From Rhipicephalus microplus (taxonomy: Eukaryota; Arthropoda; Arachnida; Ixodida; Ixodidae): 64,000 nucleotides of DNA. The notes under the pieces were generated by a model. The model ran no database searches. It was not told where the DNA came from and worked only from the letters and a program-made list of their open reading frames with translations. Positions 1 through 11,936 of the stretch are shown piece after piece (within the stretch, counting starts at the first letter, position 1; every line of letters starts with the position of its first letter). The stretch is taken from the NCBI RefSeq assembly GCF_043290135.1, contig NC_134703.1, positions 108,076,005-108,140,004 of the forward strand, written 5' to 3'. The translations under genes and the position numbers were made by a program.

Positions 1-560
1 ACAGCTGTGCTTTGATGCAACTGTTGGCTGGACGGTTTCACAGGCCGCTATAGCTCAGTGGTAGAGCACTGGTCTTGTAAACGAGGGGTCGTGAGTTCAA
101 ACCTCACTTCCGGCATTCGTTATTTTCATTATTTTTATGGGTACTCATGATCGTTCGGATATTGAGGAACAATTTTTCTCTCGTATACCGACTGCTGTGC
201 GTTGATGCAACTGTTGGTTGGACGCTTTTATCGGCCGCAATAGCTCAGTGGTAGAGCACTGGTCTCGTAAACCAGGGGTCGTGAGTTCAAACCTCACTGG
301 TGGAATTAGTTCCTTTATTATTTTTATGGTTACTCATAAACGTTCGGATAACGAGGAACTAGTTTTCCCTCGTATAGCGTCAGCTGTGCTTTCATGTAAC
401 TGTTGATTGGACGCTGTCACCGGCCGCTATAGCTCAGTGGTAGAGCACTAGTCTCGTGAACCAGAGGTCGTGAGTTCAAACCTCACTGGCGGCATTACTT
501 ATTTTTGATTAATTTTGTTGGTATTGATAAACTTTCGGATAACGAGGAACCAGTTTTCCC
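1..560 (+). repeat. Higher-order block, copy 1 of a 1326-bp-offset duplication
   Basis: Matches about 1327-1886 at offset 1326 (7 units) with few differences. Its left limit is outside the window. The same 62-codon accidental frame appears at 218 and 1544. Confidence 0.8.
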
Positions 561-889
561 TCGTATAGCAACAGCTGTGCTTTGATGCAACTGTGTGCTG
601 GACGGTTTCACAGGCCGCTATAGCTCAGTGGTAGAGCACTGGTCTTGTAAACGAGGGGTCGTGAGTTCAAACCTCACTTCCGGCATTCGTTATTTTCATT
701 ATTTTTATGGGTACTCATGATCGTTCGGATATTGAGGAACAATTTTTCTCTCGTATACCGACTGCTGTGCGTTAATGCAACTGTTGGTTGGACGCTTTTA
801 TCGGCCGCAATAGCTCAGTGGTAGAGCACTGGTCTCGTAAACCAGGGGTCGTGAGTTCAAACCTCACTGGCGGCATTAGTTCCTTTATT

Positions 890-1838
890 ATTTTTATGGT
901 TACTCATGAACGTTCGGATAACGAGGAACCAGTTTTCCCTCGTATAGCGTCAGCTGTGCTTTGATGTAAGTGTTGGTTGGACGCGGTCCGCGGCCGCTAT
1001 AGCTCAGTGGTAGAGCACTGGTCTCGTAAACCAGGGGTCGTGAGTTAAAACCTCACTGGCGGCATTTGTTATTTTCATTTTTATGGATACTCATGAACGT
1101 TCGGATAACGAGAAACCAGTTTTCCCTCGTATAGCGACAGCTGTGCTCTGATGTAACTGTTGGTTGGACGTTTTCTCCGGCCGCTATAGCTCAGTGGTAC
1201 AGCACTGCTCTCGTAAACCAGGGGTCGTGAGTTAAAACCTCACTGGCGGCATTTGTTACTTTCATTATTTTTATGGATACTCATAAACTTTCGGATAACG
1301 AGGAACCAGTTTTCCCTCGTATAGCAACAGCTGTGCTTTGATGCAACTGTTGGCTGGACGGTTTCACAGGCCGCTATAGCTCAGTGGTAGAGCACTGGTC
1401 TTGTAAACGAGGGGTCGTGAGTTCAAACCTCACTTCCGGCATTCGTTATTTTCATTATTTTTATGGGTACTCATGATCGTTCGGATATTGAGGAACAATT
1501 TTTCTCTCGTATACCGACTGCTGTGCGTTGATGCAACTGTTGGTTGGACGCTTTTATCGGCCGCAATAGCTCAGTGGTAGAGCACTGGTCTCGTAAACCA
1601 GGGGTCGTGAGTTCAAACCTCACTGGCGGAATTAGTTCCTTTATTATTTTTATGGTTACTCATAAACGTTCGGATAACGAGGAACTAGTTTTCCCTCGTA
1701 TAGCGTCAGCTGTGCTTTCATGTAACTGTTGATTGGACGCTGTCACGGGCCGCTATAGCTCAGTGGTAGAGCACTAGTCTCGTAAACCAGAGGTCGTGAG
1801 TTCAAACCTCACTGGCGGCATTACTTATTTTTTATTAA
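890..1838 (+). repeat. Higher-order block repeated at about 3731-4679
   Basis: Units 993, 1180, 1370, 1560 and 1749 recur at 3834, 4021, 4211, 4401 and 4590, all at offset 2841. Shared private changes include CTGCT in the anticodon stem of 1180 and 4021. Confidence 0.85.
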
Positions 1839-1939
1839 TTTTGTTGGTATTGATAAACTTTCGGATAACGAGGAACCAGTTTTCTGTCGTATAGCAACAG
1901 CTGTGCTTTGATGCAACTGTTGGCTGGACGCTTTCACAG

Positions 1940-2011
1940 GCCGCTATAGCTCAGTGGTAGAGCACTGGTCTTGTAAACCAGGGGCCGTGAGTTCAAACCT
2001 CACTGGCGGCA
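1940..2011 (+). tRNA. tRNA-Thr (TGT)
   Basis: All four stems pair. Differs from the common TGT copy only by GGGCC in the variable region. Confidence 0.75.
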
Positions 2012-2697
2012 TTTGTTATTTTCATTATTTTCATGGGCATTCATGATCGTTCGGATATTGAGGAAAAAGGTTTCTCTCGTATACCGACTGCTGTGCGTTG
2101 ATGCAAATGTTGGTTGGACGCTTTCATCGGCCGCAATAGCTCAGTGATAGAGCACTGGTCTCGTAAACCAGGGGTCGTGAGTTCAAACCGCACTGGCGGA
2201 ATTAGTTCCTTTATTATTTTTATGGTTACTCATAAACGTTCGGATAACGAGGAACCAGTTTTCTCTCGTATGGCGACAGCAGTGCTTTGATGCAAATGTT
2301 GGTTGGACACTTTCATCGGCCGCTATAGCTCAGTGGTAGAGCACTGGTCGTGTAAACCAGGGGTCGTGAGTTCAAACCTCACTGGCGGCATTAGTTATTT
2401 TTATTATTCCTATGGTTACTCATGAACGTTCAGATAACGAGGAACCAGTTTTTTCTCGTATACCAACTGCTGTGCTTTGATGCAACTGTTGGTTGGACAC
2501 TTTCATCGGCCGCTATAGCTCAGTAGTACAGCACTGGTCTCGTAAACCAGGGGTCGTGAGTTCAAACCTCATTGGTGGCATTTGTTATTTTTATAATTTT
2601 ATGGGTAGTCATAAACTTTCGGATAACGAGGAACCAGTTTTCCCTCGTATAGCGACAGCTGTGCTTTGATGCAAATGTTGGTTGGACGCTGTCACCG

Positions 2698-2769
2698 GCC
2701 GCTATAGCTCAGTGGTAGAGCACTGGTCTCGTAAACCAGGGGTCGTGAGTTCAAACCTCACTGGCGGCA
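2698..2769 (+). tRNA. tRNA-Thr (CGT)
   Basis: First copy in the window with the exact CGT consensus body; identical, by my reading, to those at 4970, 15506, 23056, 29316, 38037 and 60615. The C2-G71 pair and G35/U36 expected for threonine identity are present. Confidence 0.8.
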
Positions 2770-3453
2770 TTAGTTATTTTCATATTTCTTATGGTTACTC
2801 AGGAACGTTCGGATAACGAGGAACCAGTTTTCCCTCGTATAGCGTCCGCTGTGCTTTGATGTAACTGTTGGTTGGACGCTGTCACCGGCCGCTATAGCTC
2901 AGTGGTAGAGCACTGGTCTTGTAAACCAGGGGTCGTGAGTTCAAACCTCACTGGCGGAATTAGTTCCTTTATTATTTTTATGGGTACTCATAAACGTTCG
3001 GATAACGAGGAACCAGTTTTCTCTTGCATGGCGACAGCAGTGCTTTGATGCAAATGTTGGTTGGACACTTTCATCGGCCGCTATAGCTGAGTGGTAGAGC
3101 ACTGGTCTTGTAAACCAGGGGTCGTGAGTTCAAACCTCACTGGCGGCATTAATTTTTTTATTATTCTTATGGTTACTCATGAACGTTCGGATAACGAGGA
3201 ACCAGTTTTTTCTCGTATACCAACTGCTGTGCTTTAATGCAACTGTTGGTTGGACACTTTCATCGGCCGCTATAGCTCAGTAGTACAGCACTGGTCTCGT
3301 AAACCAGGTGTCGTGAGTTCAAACCTCATTGGTGGCATTTGTTGTTTTTATTATTTTATGGGTAGTCATAAACTTTCGGATAACGAGGAACTAGTTTTCC
3401 CTCGTATAACGACAGCTGTGCTTTGATGGAAATGTTGGTTGGACACTTCATCG

Positions 3454-3525
3454 GCCGCTATAGCTCAGTGGTAGAGCACTGGTCTTGTAAACCAGGGGTC
3501 GTGAGTTCAAACCTCACTGGCGGCA
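3454..3525 (+). tRNA. tRNA-Thr (TGT)
   Basis: Exact TGT consensus body, shared by 17 copies in the window. The D arm, anticodon arm and variable region closely resemble animal tRNA-Thr(UGU). Confidence 0.82.
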
Positions 3526-4969
3526 TTAGTTACTTTTATTATTTTTATATTAACTCATGAAGGTTCGGATAACAAGGAACTAGTTTTTCCTCGTATAGCG
3601 TCAGCTGTGCTTTCATGTAATTGTTGGTTGGACGCTGTCACCGGCCGCTATCGCTCAGTGGTAGAGCACTGGTCTTGTAAACCTGGGGTCGTGAGTTCAA
3701 ACCTCACTGGCGGCATTAGTTATTTTGAATATTTTTATGGTTACTCATGAACGTTCGGATAACGAGGAACCAGTTTTCCCTCGTATAGCGTCAGCTGTGC
3801 ATTGATGTAAGTGTTGGTTGGACGCGGTCCCCGGCCGCTATAGCTCAGTGGTAGAGCACTGGTCTCGTAAACCAGGGGTCGTGAGTTAAAACCTCACTGG
3901 CGGCATTTGTTATTTTCATTTTTATGGATACTCATGAACGTTCGGACAACGAGAAACCAGTTTTCCCTCGTATAGCGACAGCTGTGCTCTGATGTAACTG
4001 TTGGTTGGACGTTTTCTCCGGCCGCTATAGCTCAGTGGTACAGCACTGCTCTCGTAAACCAGGGGTCGTGAGTTAAAACCTCACTGGCGGCATTTGTTAC
4101 TTTCATTATTTTTATGGATACTCATAAACTTTCGGATAAAGAGGAACCAGTTTTCCCTCGTATAGCAACAGCTGTGATTTGATGTAACTGTTGGCTGGAC
4201 GGTTTCACAGGCCGCTATAGCTCAGTGGTAGAGCACTGGTCTTGTAAACCAGGGGTCGTGAGTTCAAACCTCACTTCCGGCATTCGTTATTTTCATTATT
4301 TTTATGGGTACTCATGATCGTTCGGATATTGAGGAACAATTTTTCTCTCGTATACCGACTGCTGTGCGTTGATGCAACTGTTGGTTGGACGCTTTTATCG
4401 GCCGCAATAGCTCAGTGGTAGAGCACTGGTCTCGTAAACCAGGGGTCGTGAGTTCAAACCTCACTGGCGGAATTAGTTCCTTTATTATTTTTATGGTTAC
4501 TCATAAACGTTCGGATAACGAGGAACTAGTTTTCCATCGTATAGCGTCAGCTGTGCTTTCATGTAACTGTTGATTGGACGCTGTCACGGGCCGCTATAGC
4601 TCAGTGGTAGAGCACTAGTCTCGTAAACCAGAGGTCGTGAGTTCAAACCTCACTGGCGGCATTACTTATTTTTTATTATTCTTATGGTTACTCATGAACG
4701 TTCAGATAACGAGGAACCAGTTTTTTCTCGTATACCAACTGCTGTGCTTTGATGCAACTGTTGGTCGGACGCTTTCATCGGCCGCAATAGCTCAGTGGTA
4801 GAGCACTCGTCTCGTAAACCAGGGGTCGTGAGTTCAAACCGCACTGGCGGAATTAGTTCCTTTATTATTTTTATGGTTACTCATAAACGTTCGGATAACG
4901 AGGAACCAGTTCTTCCTCGTATAGCGTCAGCTGTGCTTTCATGTAATTGTTGGTTGGACGCTGTCACCG

Positions 4970-5041
4970 GCCGCTATAGCTCAGTGGTAGAGCACTGGTC
5001 TCGTAAACCAGGGGTCGTGAGTTCAAACCTCACTGGCGGCA
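4970..5041 (+). tRNA. tRNA-Thr (CGT)
   Basis: Exact CGT consensus body. Confidence 0.8.
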
Positions 5042-5728
5042 TTACTTATTTTTATTATTTTTGTTGGTATTCATGAACGTTCGGATAACGAGAAAATAGT
5101 TTTCCCTCGTATAGCAACAGCTGTGATTTGATGTAACTGTTGGTTGGACGCTGTCACCGGCCGCTATAGCTCAGTGGTAGAGCACTGGTCTCGTAAACCA
5201 GGGTTGGTGAGTTCCAGCCTCACTGGCGGCATTAGTTATTTTTATTATTTTTATCGATACTCATGAACGTTCGGATAACGAGAAACCAGTTTTCCCTCGT
5301 ATAGCGACAGCTGTGCTCTGATGTAACTGTTGGTTGGACGCTTTCACTGGCCGCTATAGCTCAGTGGTACAGCACTGGTCTCGTAAACCAGGCGTCGTGA
5401 GTTCTAACCTCACTGGCGGAATTAGTTCTTTTATTATTTTTATGGGTACTCATAAACTTTCGGATAACGAGGAACCAGTTTTCCCTCGTATAGCAACAGC
5501 TGTGCTTTGATGCAACTGTTGGCTGGACGGTTTCACAGGCCGCTATAGCTCATTGGTAGAGCACTGGTCTCGTAAACCAGGGTTTGTGAGTTCAAGCCTC
5601 ACTGGCGGCATTAGTTATTTTTATTATTTTTATGGTTATTCATGAACGTTCGGATAACGAGGAACAAGTTTTTTCACGTATACCAACTGCTGTGCTTTGA
5701 TGCAACTGTTGGTTGGACACTTTCACCG

Positions 5729-5800
5729 GCCACTATAACTCAGTGGTAGAGCACTGGTCGCATAAACCAGGGGTCGTGAGTTTAAACATCACTGACGGCA
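5729..5800 (+). pseudogene. tRNA-like, anticodon CAT, U-turn lost
   Basis: Loop CGCATAA has G at position 33. Acceptor GCCACTA, box A AACTCAG and T arm TTTAAAC/ATCAC are also changed. Confidence 0.7.
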
Positions 5801-6785
5801 TTATATATTTTTATTGTTTTTATGAGTACTCATGAACGTTCGGATAACGAGGAACCAGTTTTACCTCGTATAGCAACGGATGTGCTTTGATGTAACTGTT
5901 GGTTGGACGCGGTCACCAGCCGCTATAGCTCAGTGGTAGAGCACTGGTCTCGTAAACAAGGGGTCGTGAGTTAAAACCTCACTGGCGGCATTTGTTATTT
6001 TCATTTTTATGGATACTCATGAACGTTCGGATAACGAGGAACCAGTTTTCCCTCGTATAGCGACAGCTGTGCTCTGATGTAACTGTTGGTTGGACGCTTT
6101 CACCGGCCGCTATAGCTCAGTGGTACAGCACTGGTCTCGTAAACCAGGGGTCGTGAGTTAAAACCTCACTGGCGGCATTTGTTATTTTTATTATTTTTAT
6201 GGATACTCATAAACTTTCGGATAACGAGGAACCAGTTTTCCCTCGTATAGCAACAGCTGTGCTTTGATGCAACTGTTGGCTGGACGGTTTCACAGGCCGC
6301 TATAGCTCAGTAGTACAGCACTGGTCCCGTAAACCAGGGGTTGTGAGTTCAAACCTCATTGGTGGCATTTGTTATTTTTATTATTTTATGGGTAGTCATA
6401 AACTTTCGGATAACGAGGAACCAGTTTTCCCAAGTATAGCGACATGTGTGCTTTGATGCAAATGTTGGTTGCACACTTCATCGGCCGCTATAGCTCAGTG
6501 GTAGAGCACTGGTCGTGTAAACCAGGGGTCGTGAGTTCAAACCTCACTGGCGGCATCAGTTACTTTTATTATTTTTGTTGGTATTCATGAACGTTCGGAT
6601 AACGAGAAACTAGTTTTCCCTCGTATAGCAACAGCTGTGCTTTGATGCAACTGTTGGCTGGACGCTTTCACAGGCCGCTATAGCTCAGTGGTAGAGCACT
6701 GGTCTTGTAAACCAGGGGTCGTGAGTTCAAACCTCCCTGGCGGCCTTTTTTATTTTCAATAGTTTTATACATGATTGTTCGGATA

Positions 6786-6808
6786 ACGAGGGACTGGTTT
6801 TCCCTCGT
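6786..6808 (+). repeat. Spacer inverted repeat (perfect 8-bp stem)
   Basis: ACGAGGGA at 6786-6793 and TCCCTCGT at 6801-6808 with a 7-nt loop. The same spacer position in most units has ACGAGGAACC...TTCCCTCGT, which pairs with one bulge. Another perfect version is at 19762-19784. Confidence 0.7.
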
Positions 6809-6857
6809 ATAGCGTCAGTTGTGCTTTGATGCAACTGCTGGTTGGACACTTTCATCG

Positions 6858-6929
6858 GCCGCTATAGCTCAGTGGTAGAGCACTGGTCTTGTAAACCAGG
6901 GGTCGTGAGTTCAAACCTCACTGGCGGCA
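6858..6929 (+). tRNA. tRNA-Thr (TGT)
   Basis: Exact TGT consensus body; duplicated as 9692. Confidence 0.82.
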
Positions 6930-9691
6930 TTAGTTATTTTGATTAATTTTATGGTTACTCATAAACGTTCGGATAATGAGGAACCAGTTTTCCCTCGTAT
7001 AGCGTCAGCTGTGCTTTGATGTAACTGTTGGTTGGACGCGGTCACCGGCCGCTATAGCTCAGTGGTAGAGCACTGGTCTCGTAAACCAGGGGTCGTGAGT
7101 TAAAACCTCACTGGCGGCATTTGTTATTTTCATTTTTATGGATACTCATGAACGTTCGGATAACGAGAAACCAGTTTTCCCTCGTATAGCGACAGCTGTG
7201 CTCTGATGTAACTGTTGGTTGGACTCTTTCACCTGCCGCTATAGCTCAGTGGTACAGCACTGCTCTCGTAAACCAGGGGTCGTGAGTTAAAACCTCACTG
7301 GCGGCATTTGTTACTTTCATTATATTTATGGATACTCATAAACTTTCGGATAACGAGGAACCAGTTTTCCCTCGTATAGCAACAGCTGTGCTGTGATGCA
7401 ACTGTTGGCTGGACGGTTTCACAGGCCGCTATAGCTCAGTGGTAGAGCACTGGTCTTGTAAACCAGGGGTCGTGAGTTCAAACCTCACTTCCGGCATTCG
7501 TTATTTTCAATATTTTTATGGGTACTCATGATCGTTCGGATATTGAGGAACAATTTTTCTCTCGTATACCGACTGCTGTGCGTTGATGCAACTGTTGGTT
7601 GGACGCTTTTATCGGCCGCAATAGCTCAGTGGTAGAGCACTGGTCTCGTAAACCAGGGGTCGTGAGTTCAAACCTCACTGGCGGAATTAGTTCCTTTATT
7701 ATTTTTATGGTTACTCATGAACGTTCGGATAACGAGGAACTAGTTTTCCCTCGTATAGCGTCAGCTGTGCTTTCATGTAACTGTTGATTGGACGCTGTCA
7801 CCGGCCGCTATAGCTCAGTGGTAGAGCACTAGTCTCGTAAACCAGGGGTCGTGAGTTCAAACCTCACGGGCGGCATTACTTCTTTTTTATTAATTTTGTT
7901 GGTATTGATAAACTTTCGGATAACGAGGAACCAGTTTTCCGTCGTATAGCAACAGCTGTGCTTTGATGCAACTGTTGGCTGGACGCTTTCACAGGCCGCT
8001 ATAGCTCAGTGGTAGAGCTTTGGTCTTGTAAACCAGGGGCCGTGAGTTCAAACCTCACTGGCGGCATTTGTTATTTTCATTATTTTCATGGGCATTCATG
8101 ATCGTTCGGATATAGAGGAAAAAGGTTTCTCTCGTATACCGACTGCTGTGCGTTGATGCAACTGTTGGTTGGACGTTTTCATCGGCCGCAATAGCTCAGT
8201 GGTAGAGCACTGGTCACGTAAACCAGGGGTCGTGAGTTCAAACCGCACTGGCGGAATTAGTTCCTTAATTATTTTTATGGTTACTCATAAACGTTCGGAT
8301 AACGAGGAACCAGTTTTCTCTCGTATGGCGACAGCAGTGCTTTGATGCAAATGTTGGTTGGACACTTTCATCGGCCGCTATAGCTCAGTGGTAGAGCACT
8401 GGTCGTGTAAACCAGGGGTCGTGAGTTCAAACCTCACTGGCGGCATTAGTTATTTTTATTATTCTTATGGTTACTCATGAACGTTCGGATAACGAGGAAC
8501 AAGTTTTTTCTTGTATACCAACTGCTGTGCTTTGATGCAACTGTTGGTTGGACACTTTCATCGGCCGCTATAGCTCAGTAGTACAGCACTGGTCTCGTAA
8601 ACCAGGGGTCGTGAGTTCAAACCTCATTGGTGGCATTTGTTATTTTTATAATTTTATGGGTAGTCATAAACTTTCGGATAACGAGGAACCAGTTTTCCCT
8701 CGTATAGCGTCAGCTGTGCTTTGATGTAACTGTTGGTTGGACGCGGTCACCAGCCGCTATAGCTCAGTGGTAGAGCACTGGTCTCGTAAACAAGGGGTCG
8801 TGAGTTAAAACCTCACTGGCGGCATTTGTTATTTTCATTTTTATGGATACTCATGAACGTTCGGATAACGAGGAACCAGTTTTCCCTCGTATAGCGACAG
8901 CTGTGCTCTGATGTAACTGTTGGTTGGACGCTTTCACCGGCCGCTATAGCTCAGTGGTACAGCACTGGTCTCGTAAACCAGGGGTCGTGAGTTAAAACCT
9001 CACTGGCGGCATTTGTTATTTTTATTATTTTTATGGATACTCATAAACTTTCGGATAACGAGGAACCAGTTTTCCCTCGTATAGCAACAGCTGTGCTTTG
9101 ATGCAACTGTTGGCTGGACGGTTTCACAGGCCGCTATAGCTCAGTAGTACAGCACTGGTCCCGTAAACCAGGGGTTGTGAGTTCAAACCTCATTGGTGGC
9201 ATTTGTTATTTTTATTATTTTATGGGTAGTCATAAACTTTCGGATAACGAGGAACCAGTTTTCCCAAGTATAGCGACATGTGTGCTTTGATGCAAATGTT
9301 GGTTGCACACTTCATCGGCCGCTATAGCTCAGTGGTAGAGCACTGGTCGTGTAAACCAGGGGTCGTGAGTTCAAACCTCACTGGCGGCATCAGTTACTTT
9401 TATTATTTTTGTTGGTATTCATGAACGTTCGGATAACGAGAAACTAGTTTTCCCTCGTATAGCAACAGCTGTGCTTTGATGCAACTGTTGGCTGGACGCT
9501 TTCACAGGCCGCTATAGCTCAGTGGTAGAGCACTGGTCTTGTAAACCAGGGGTCGTGAGTTCAAACCTCCCTGGCGGCCTTTTTTATTTTCAATAGTTTT
9601 ATACATGATTGTTCGGATAACGAGGGACTGGTTTTCCCTCGTATAGCGTCAGTTGTGCTTTGATGCAACTGCTGGTTGGACACTTTCATCG

Positions 9692-9763
9692 GCCGCTATA
9701 GCTCAGTGGTAGAGCACTGGTCTTGTAAACCAGGGGTCGTGAGTTCAAACCTCACTGGCGGCA
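9692..9763 (+). tRNA. tRNA-Thr (TGT)
   Basis: Twin of 6858 in the 2834-bp duplication. Confidence 0.82.
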
Positions 9764-10637
9764 TTAGTTATTTTGATTAATTTTATGGTTACTCATAAAC
9801 GTTCGGATAATGAGGAACCAGTTTTCCCTCGTATAGCGTCAGCTGTGCTTTGATGTAACTGTTGGTTGGACGCGGTCACCGGCCGCTATAGCTCAGTGGT
9901 AGAGCACTGGTCTCGTAAACCAGGGGTCGTGAGTTAAAACCTCACTGGCGGCATTTGTTATTTTCATTTTTATGGATACTCATGAACGTTCGGATAACGA
10001 GAAACCAGTTTTCCCTCGTATAGCGACAGCTGTGCTCTGATGTAACTGTTGGTTGGACTCTTTCACCTGCCGCTATAGCTCAGTGGTACAGCACTGCTCT
10101 CGTAAACCAGGGGTCGTGAGTTAAAACCTCACTGGCGGCATTTGTTACTTTCATTATATTTATGGATACTCATAAACTTTCGGATAACGAGGAACCAGTT
10201 TTCCCTCGTATAGCAACAGCTGTGCTGTGATGCAACTGTTGGCTGGACGGTTTCACAGGCCGCTATAGCTCAGTGGTAGAGCACTGGTCTTGTAAACCAG
10301 GGGTCGTGAGTTCAAACCTCACTTCCGGCATTCGTTATTTTCAATATTTTTATGGGTACTCATGATCGTTCGGATATTGAGGAACAATTTTTCTCTCGTA
10401 TACCGACTGCTGTGCGTTGATGCAACTGTTGGTTGGACGCTTTTATCGGCCGCAATAGCTCAGTGATAGAGCGCTGGTCTCGTAAACCAGGGGTCGTGAG
10501 TTCAAACCTGACTGGCGGAATTAGTTCTTTTATTATTTTTATGGTTACTCATGAACTTTCGGATAACGAGGAACTAGTTTTCCCTCGTATAGCGTCAGCT
10601 GTGCTTTCATGTAACTGTTGATTGGACGCTGTCACCG

Positions 10638-10653
10638 GCCGCTATAGCTCAGT
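10638..10653 (+). repeat. Target-site duplication, left copy, LINE 1
   Basis: GCCGCTATAGCTCAGT equals tRNA positions 1-16 and is repeated exactly at 15506-15521. The next base differs on each side (10637 G versus 15505 A; 10654 T versus 15522 G), so the repeat is exactly 16 bp. Confidence 0.93.
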
Positions 10654-10692
10654 TTCTGCTTCCGGCAGTCGTGCTGAACGGATCGCAGGATC
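10654..10692 (+). promoter_or_regulatory. LINE 5' leader
   Basis: Only 39 nt separate the target-site duplication from the ORF1 ATG, which is short for a LINE 5' UTR. It contains GGCAGTCGTGC, reminiscent of the CAGT-type start seen at the 5' end of several arthropod LINE families. Whether the element is complete or slightly 5'-truncated cannot be decided from one copy. Confidence 0.4.
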
Positions 10693-11907
10693 ATGAGCTC
10701 CAGCGGAGCGGCGACAGCGGCCAATCTTAGCCGCGGAAACAGGAACGGAGATAGCGAATACCAGTTTATTTTGCCGCAAATGCCAAAAGGACGACTTGTT
10801 ATCAACACCGTGTTTTTACACGGTGATGTACGAGCGAGGCCATACAAGGTCGAAGATTTCAGGGACGCATTGACGCCAACGGGCCTGCTGCCGGATGTGG
10901 TAAGCCTCGGTGCATACCAGGTTAACCACTTGTGGGCGGTGACATTCAATGATGCCGCTCCCACGAAACGCCTGCTCGCCTTGAAGGAGCTGCAGGTGAA
11001 GGGGCGGCGCTGCGTCGTCGTCGACCCACAGGACCAGCAGGTGCGGCTACGAATTCACTGGCTGCTTCACGGGGTGAGCGACGAAGAAGTACGGACGGCG
11101 CTGTCGGCTTTCGGCAAGGTCGTGGAGGTGAGCCGTGAGCGGTGGCGTGTCCCGGGCATGGCCGACAAGTGTTCGACCACGAGAACAGCTCACCTGAAGC
11201 TGAAAAGCGGCGTCAGGGTCGAAGACCTTCCGCACCAGATCAGGATCGATGGAGAGCTGGCCTTGCTGGTTGTGCCTGGTCGGCCGATGCAATGCTTGCG
11301 CTGCCAAGGCAAAGGGCACGTCCGCCGAGAGTGCAAGGTTCCCCGTTGCTCGCGGTGCAAACGCTTCGGACACGTCGAGGCGGATTGCGTTCGAACGTAC
11401 GCCAGTGCAATGGGGCCAGCGAAGAACGAGGCGATGGCTGATCACGTCATGGACGCGGCCGAGGCAGAGGACGCCGCCAAAGGGGTCGGAAGCCCAGTGG
11501 TCCCTGTGACTACTGGAGGGGCGGCGCCGGCAGACACACCCAAGTTACCGGAGACTCTCCAGCTTTCGACTACACCGGCCAGCGCCCCGTCAGCGGCCGA
11601 GCCTGAGCGGGTCGAGACGGACGTGGTTCCAGTGGGGACAGCTGATACAACGGAGGGTCAGGGAGAGACGGCGGCGGACAGCGACGACGAGATGTGCGTG
11701 ACCAGCGCCACGCTAAAGCGTCCACTCGACGACTCGGTAGAGCAGGACGGGGCGTCGTCCACCAGCAGCCAGGAGCCGCCTGCGAAGGCGCCGCAAGGGA
11801 GGCGGCGTAGTCTCAAACCTAAGCCGAAAGTCCCTACCGACCGGAGACTGGAGGACAAGGCAAAAGAAAACAGCGCTGGGAAGCAGGATGGTCCTGGAGG
11901 CGGCTAG
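10693..11907 (+). CDS. LINE ORF1: nucleic-acid-binding protein with two CCHC zinc knuckles
   Basis: 404 aa. It probably coats the LINE RNA to form the ribonucleoprotein that carries ORF2 protein to the target. Two CX2CX4HX4C zinc knuckles are visible: C201-C204-H209-C214 and C219-C222-H227-C232, separated by four residues. Upstream, residues about 36-110 and 117-196 look like two compact alpha/beta modules; the second is RRM-like by pattern only. From about residue 240 the chain is low-complexity and acidic, ending in a basic tail (about 365-400) rich in R, K and P that could add RNA contacts. No signal peptide or membrane segment. The ATG at 10693 is the first in frame after the insertion junction. 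A gag-like ORF1 of this kind is typical of Tx1, I, Jockey and R1-type elements, so it does not fix the clade. No frameshift or stop. Confidence 0.88.
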   Translation: MSSSGAATAANLSRGNRNGDSEYQFILPQMPKGRLVINTVFLHGDVRARPYKVEDFRDALTPTGLLPDVVSLGAYQVNHLWAVTFNDAAPTKRLLALKELQVKGRRCVVVDPQDQQVRLRIHWLLHGVSDEEVRTALSAFGKVVEVSRERWRVPGMADKCSTTRTAHLKLKSGVRVEDLPHQIRIDGELALLVVPGRPMQCLRCQGKGHVRRECKVPRCSRCKRFGHVEADCVRTYASAMGPAKNEAMADHVMDAAEAEDAAKGVGSPVVPVTTGGAAPADTPKLPETLQLSTTPASAPSAAEPERVETDVVPVGTADTTEGQGETAADSDDEMCVTSATLKRPLDDSVEQDGASSTSSQEPPAKAPQGRRRSLKPKPKVPTDRRLEDKAKENSAGKQDGPGGG

Positions 11908-11936
11908 CCGAGGGCTGGTCGTGAAGGGTAAGCGCC

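Larger units (their letters stand above)
1..5918 (+). repeat. tRNA-Thr tandem array, block 1 (31 units)
   Basis: Unit starts: 44T 234C 423C 614T 804C 993C 1180C 1370T 1560C 1749C 1940T 2130C 2319T 2509C 2698C 2888T 3077T 3266C 3454T 3644T 3834C 4021C 4211T 4401C 4590C 4781C 4970C 5160C 5350C 5539C 5729M (T=TGT, C=CGT, M=CAT). Copies at 44, 614, 1370 and 4211 end in TTCCGGC, which mispairs with GCCGCTA at two positions. Copies at 234, 1560, 2130, 4401 and 4781 start GCCGCAA and end GGA, losing the first acceptor pair. Copies at 993, 1180, 3834 and 4021 have T loop TTAAAAC, lacking the invariant C. 1180, 2509, 3266, 4021 and 5350 have D-stem CAGC for GAGC. Spacers hold T4-T5 runs within about 20 bp of each body and nothing else that I recognise. 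Confidence 0.93.
5880..7820 (+). repeat. Higher-order block repeated at about 8714-10653 and beyond LINE 1
   Basis: Eleven unit starts (5919 to 7804) recur at a constant offset of 2834 (8753 to 10638). The match resumes on the far side of LINE 1 (7804, 7995 and 8185 correspond to 15506, 15696 and 15887), so the LINE interrupts an already duplicated block. Confidence 0.9.
5919..10653 (+). repeat. tRNA-Thr tandem array, block 2 (25 units plus a 16-nt 5' piece)
   Basis: Unit starts: 5919C 6106C 6296C 6484T 6674T 6858T 7048C 7235C 7425T 7615C 7804C 7995T 8185C 8374T 8564C 8753C 8940C 9130C 9318T 9508T 9692T 9882C 10069C 10259T 10449C, then 10638-10653, the 5' 16 nt of a unit cut by a LINE. Units 5919-7804 recur at 8753-10638 at a constant offset of 2834. 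6296 and 9130 have C in place of the U-turn T33. 6484, 8374 and 9318 have G there, and 8185 has A. 6674 and 9508 have T-stem CTCCC and discriminator C. T loop TTAAAAC occurs at 5919, 6106, 7048, 7235, 8753, 8940, 9882 and 10069. Confidence 0.93.
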
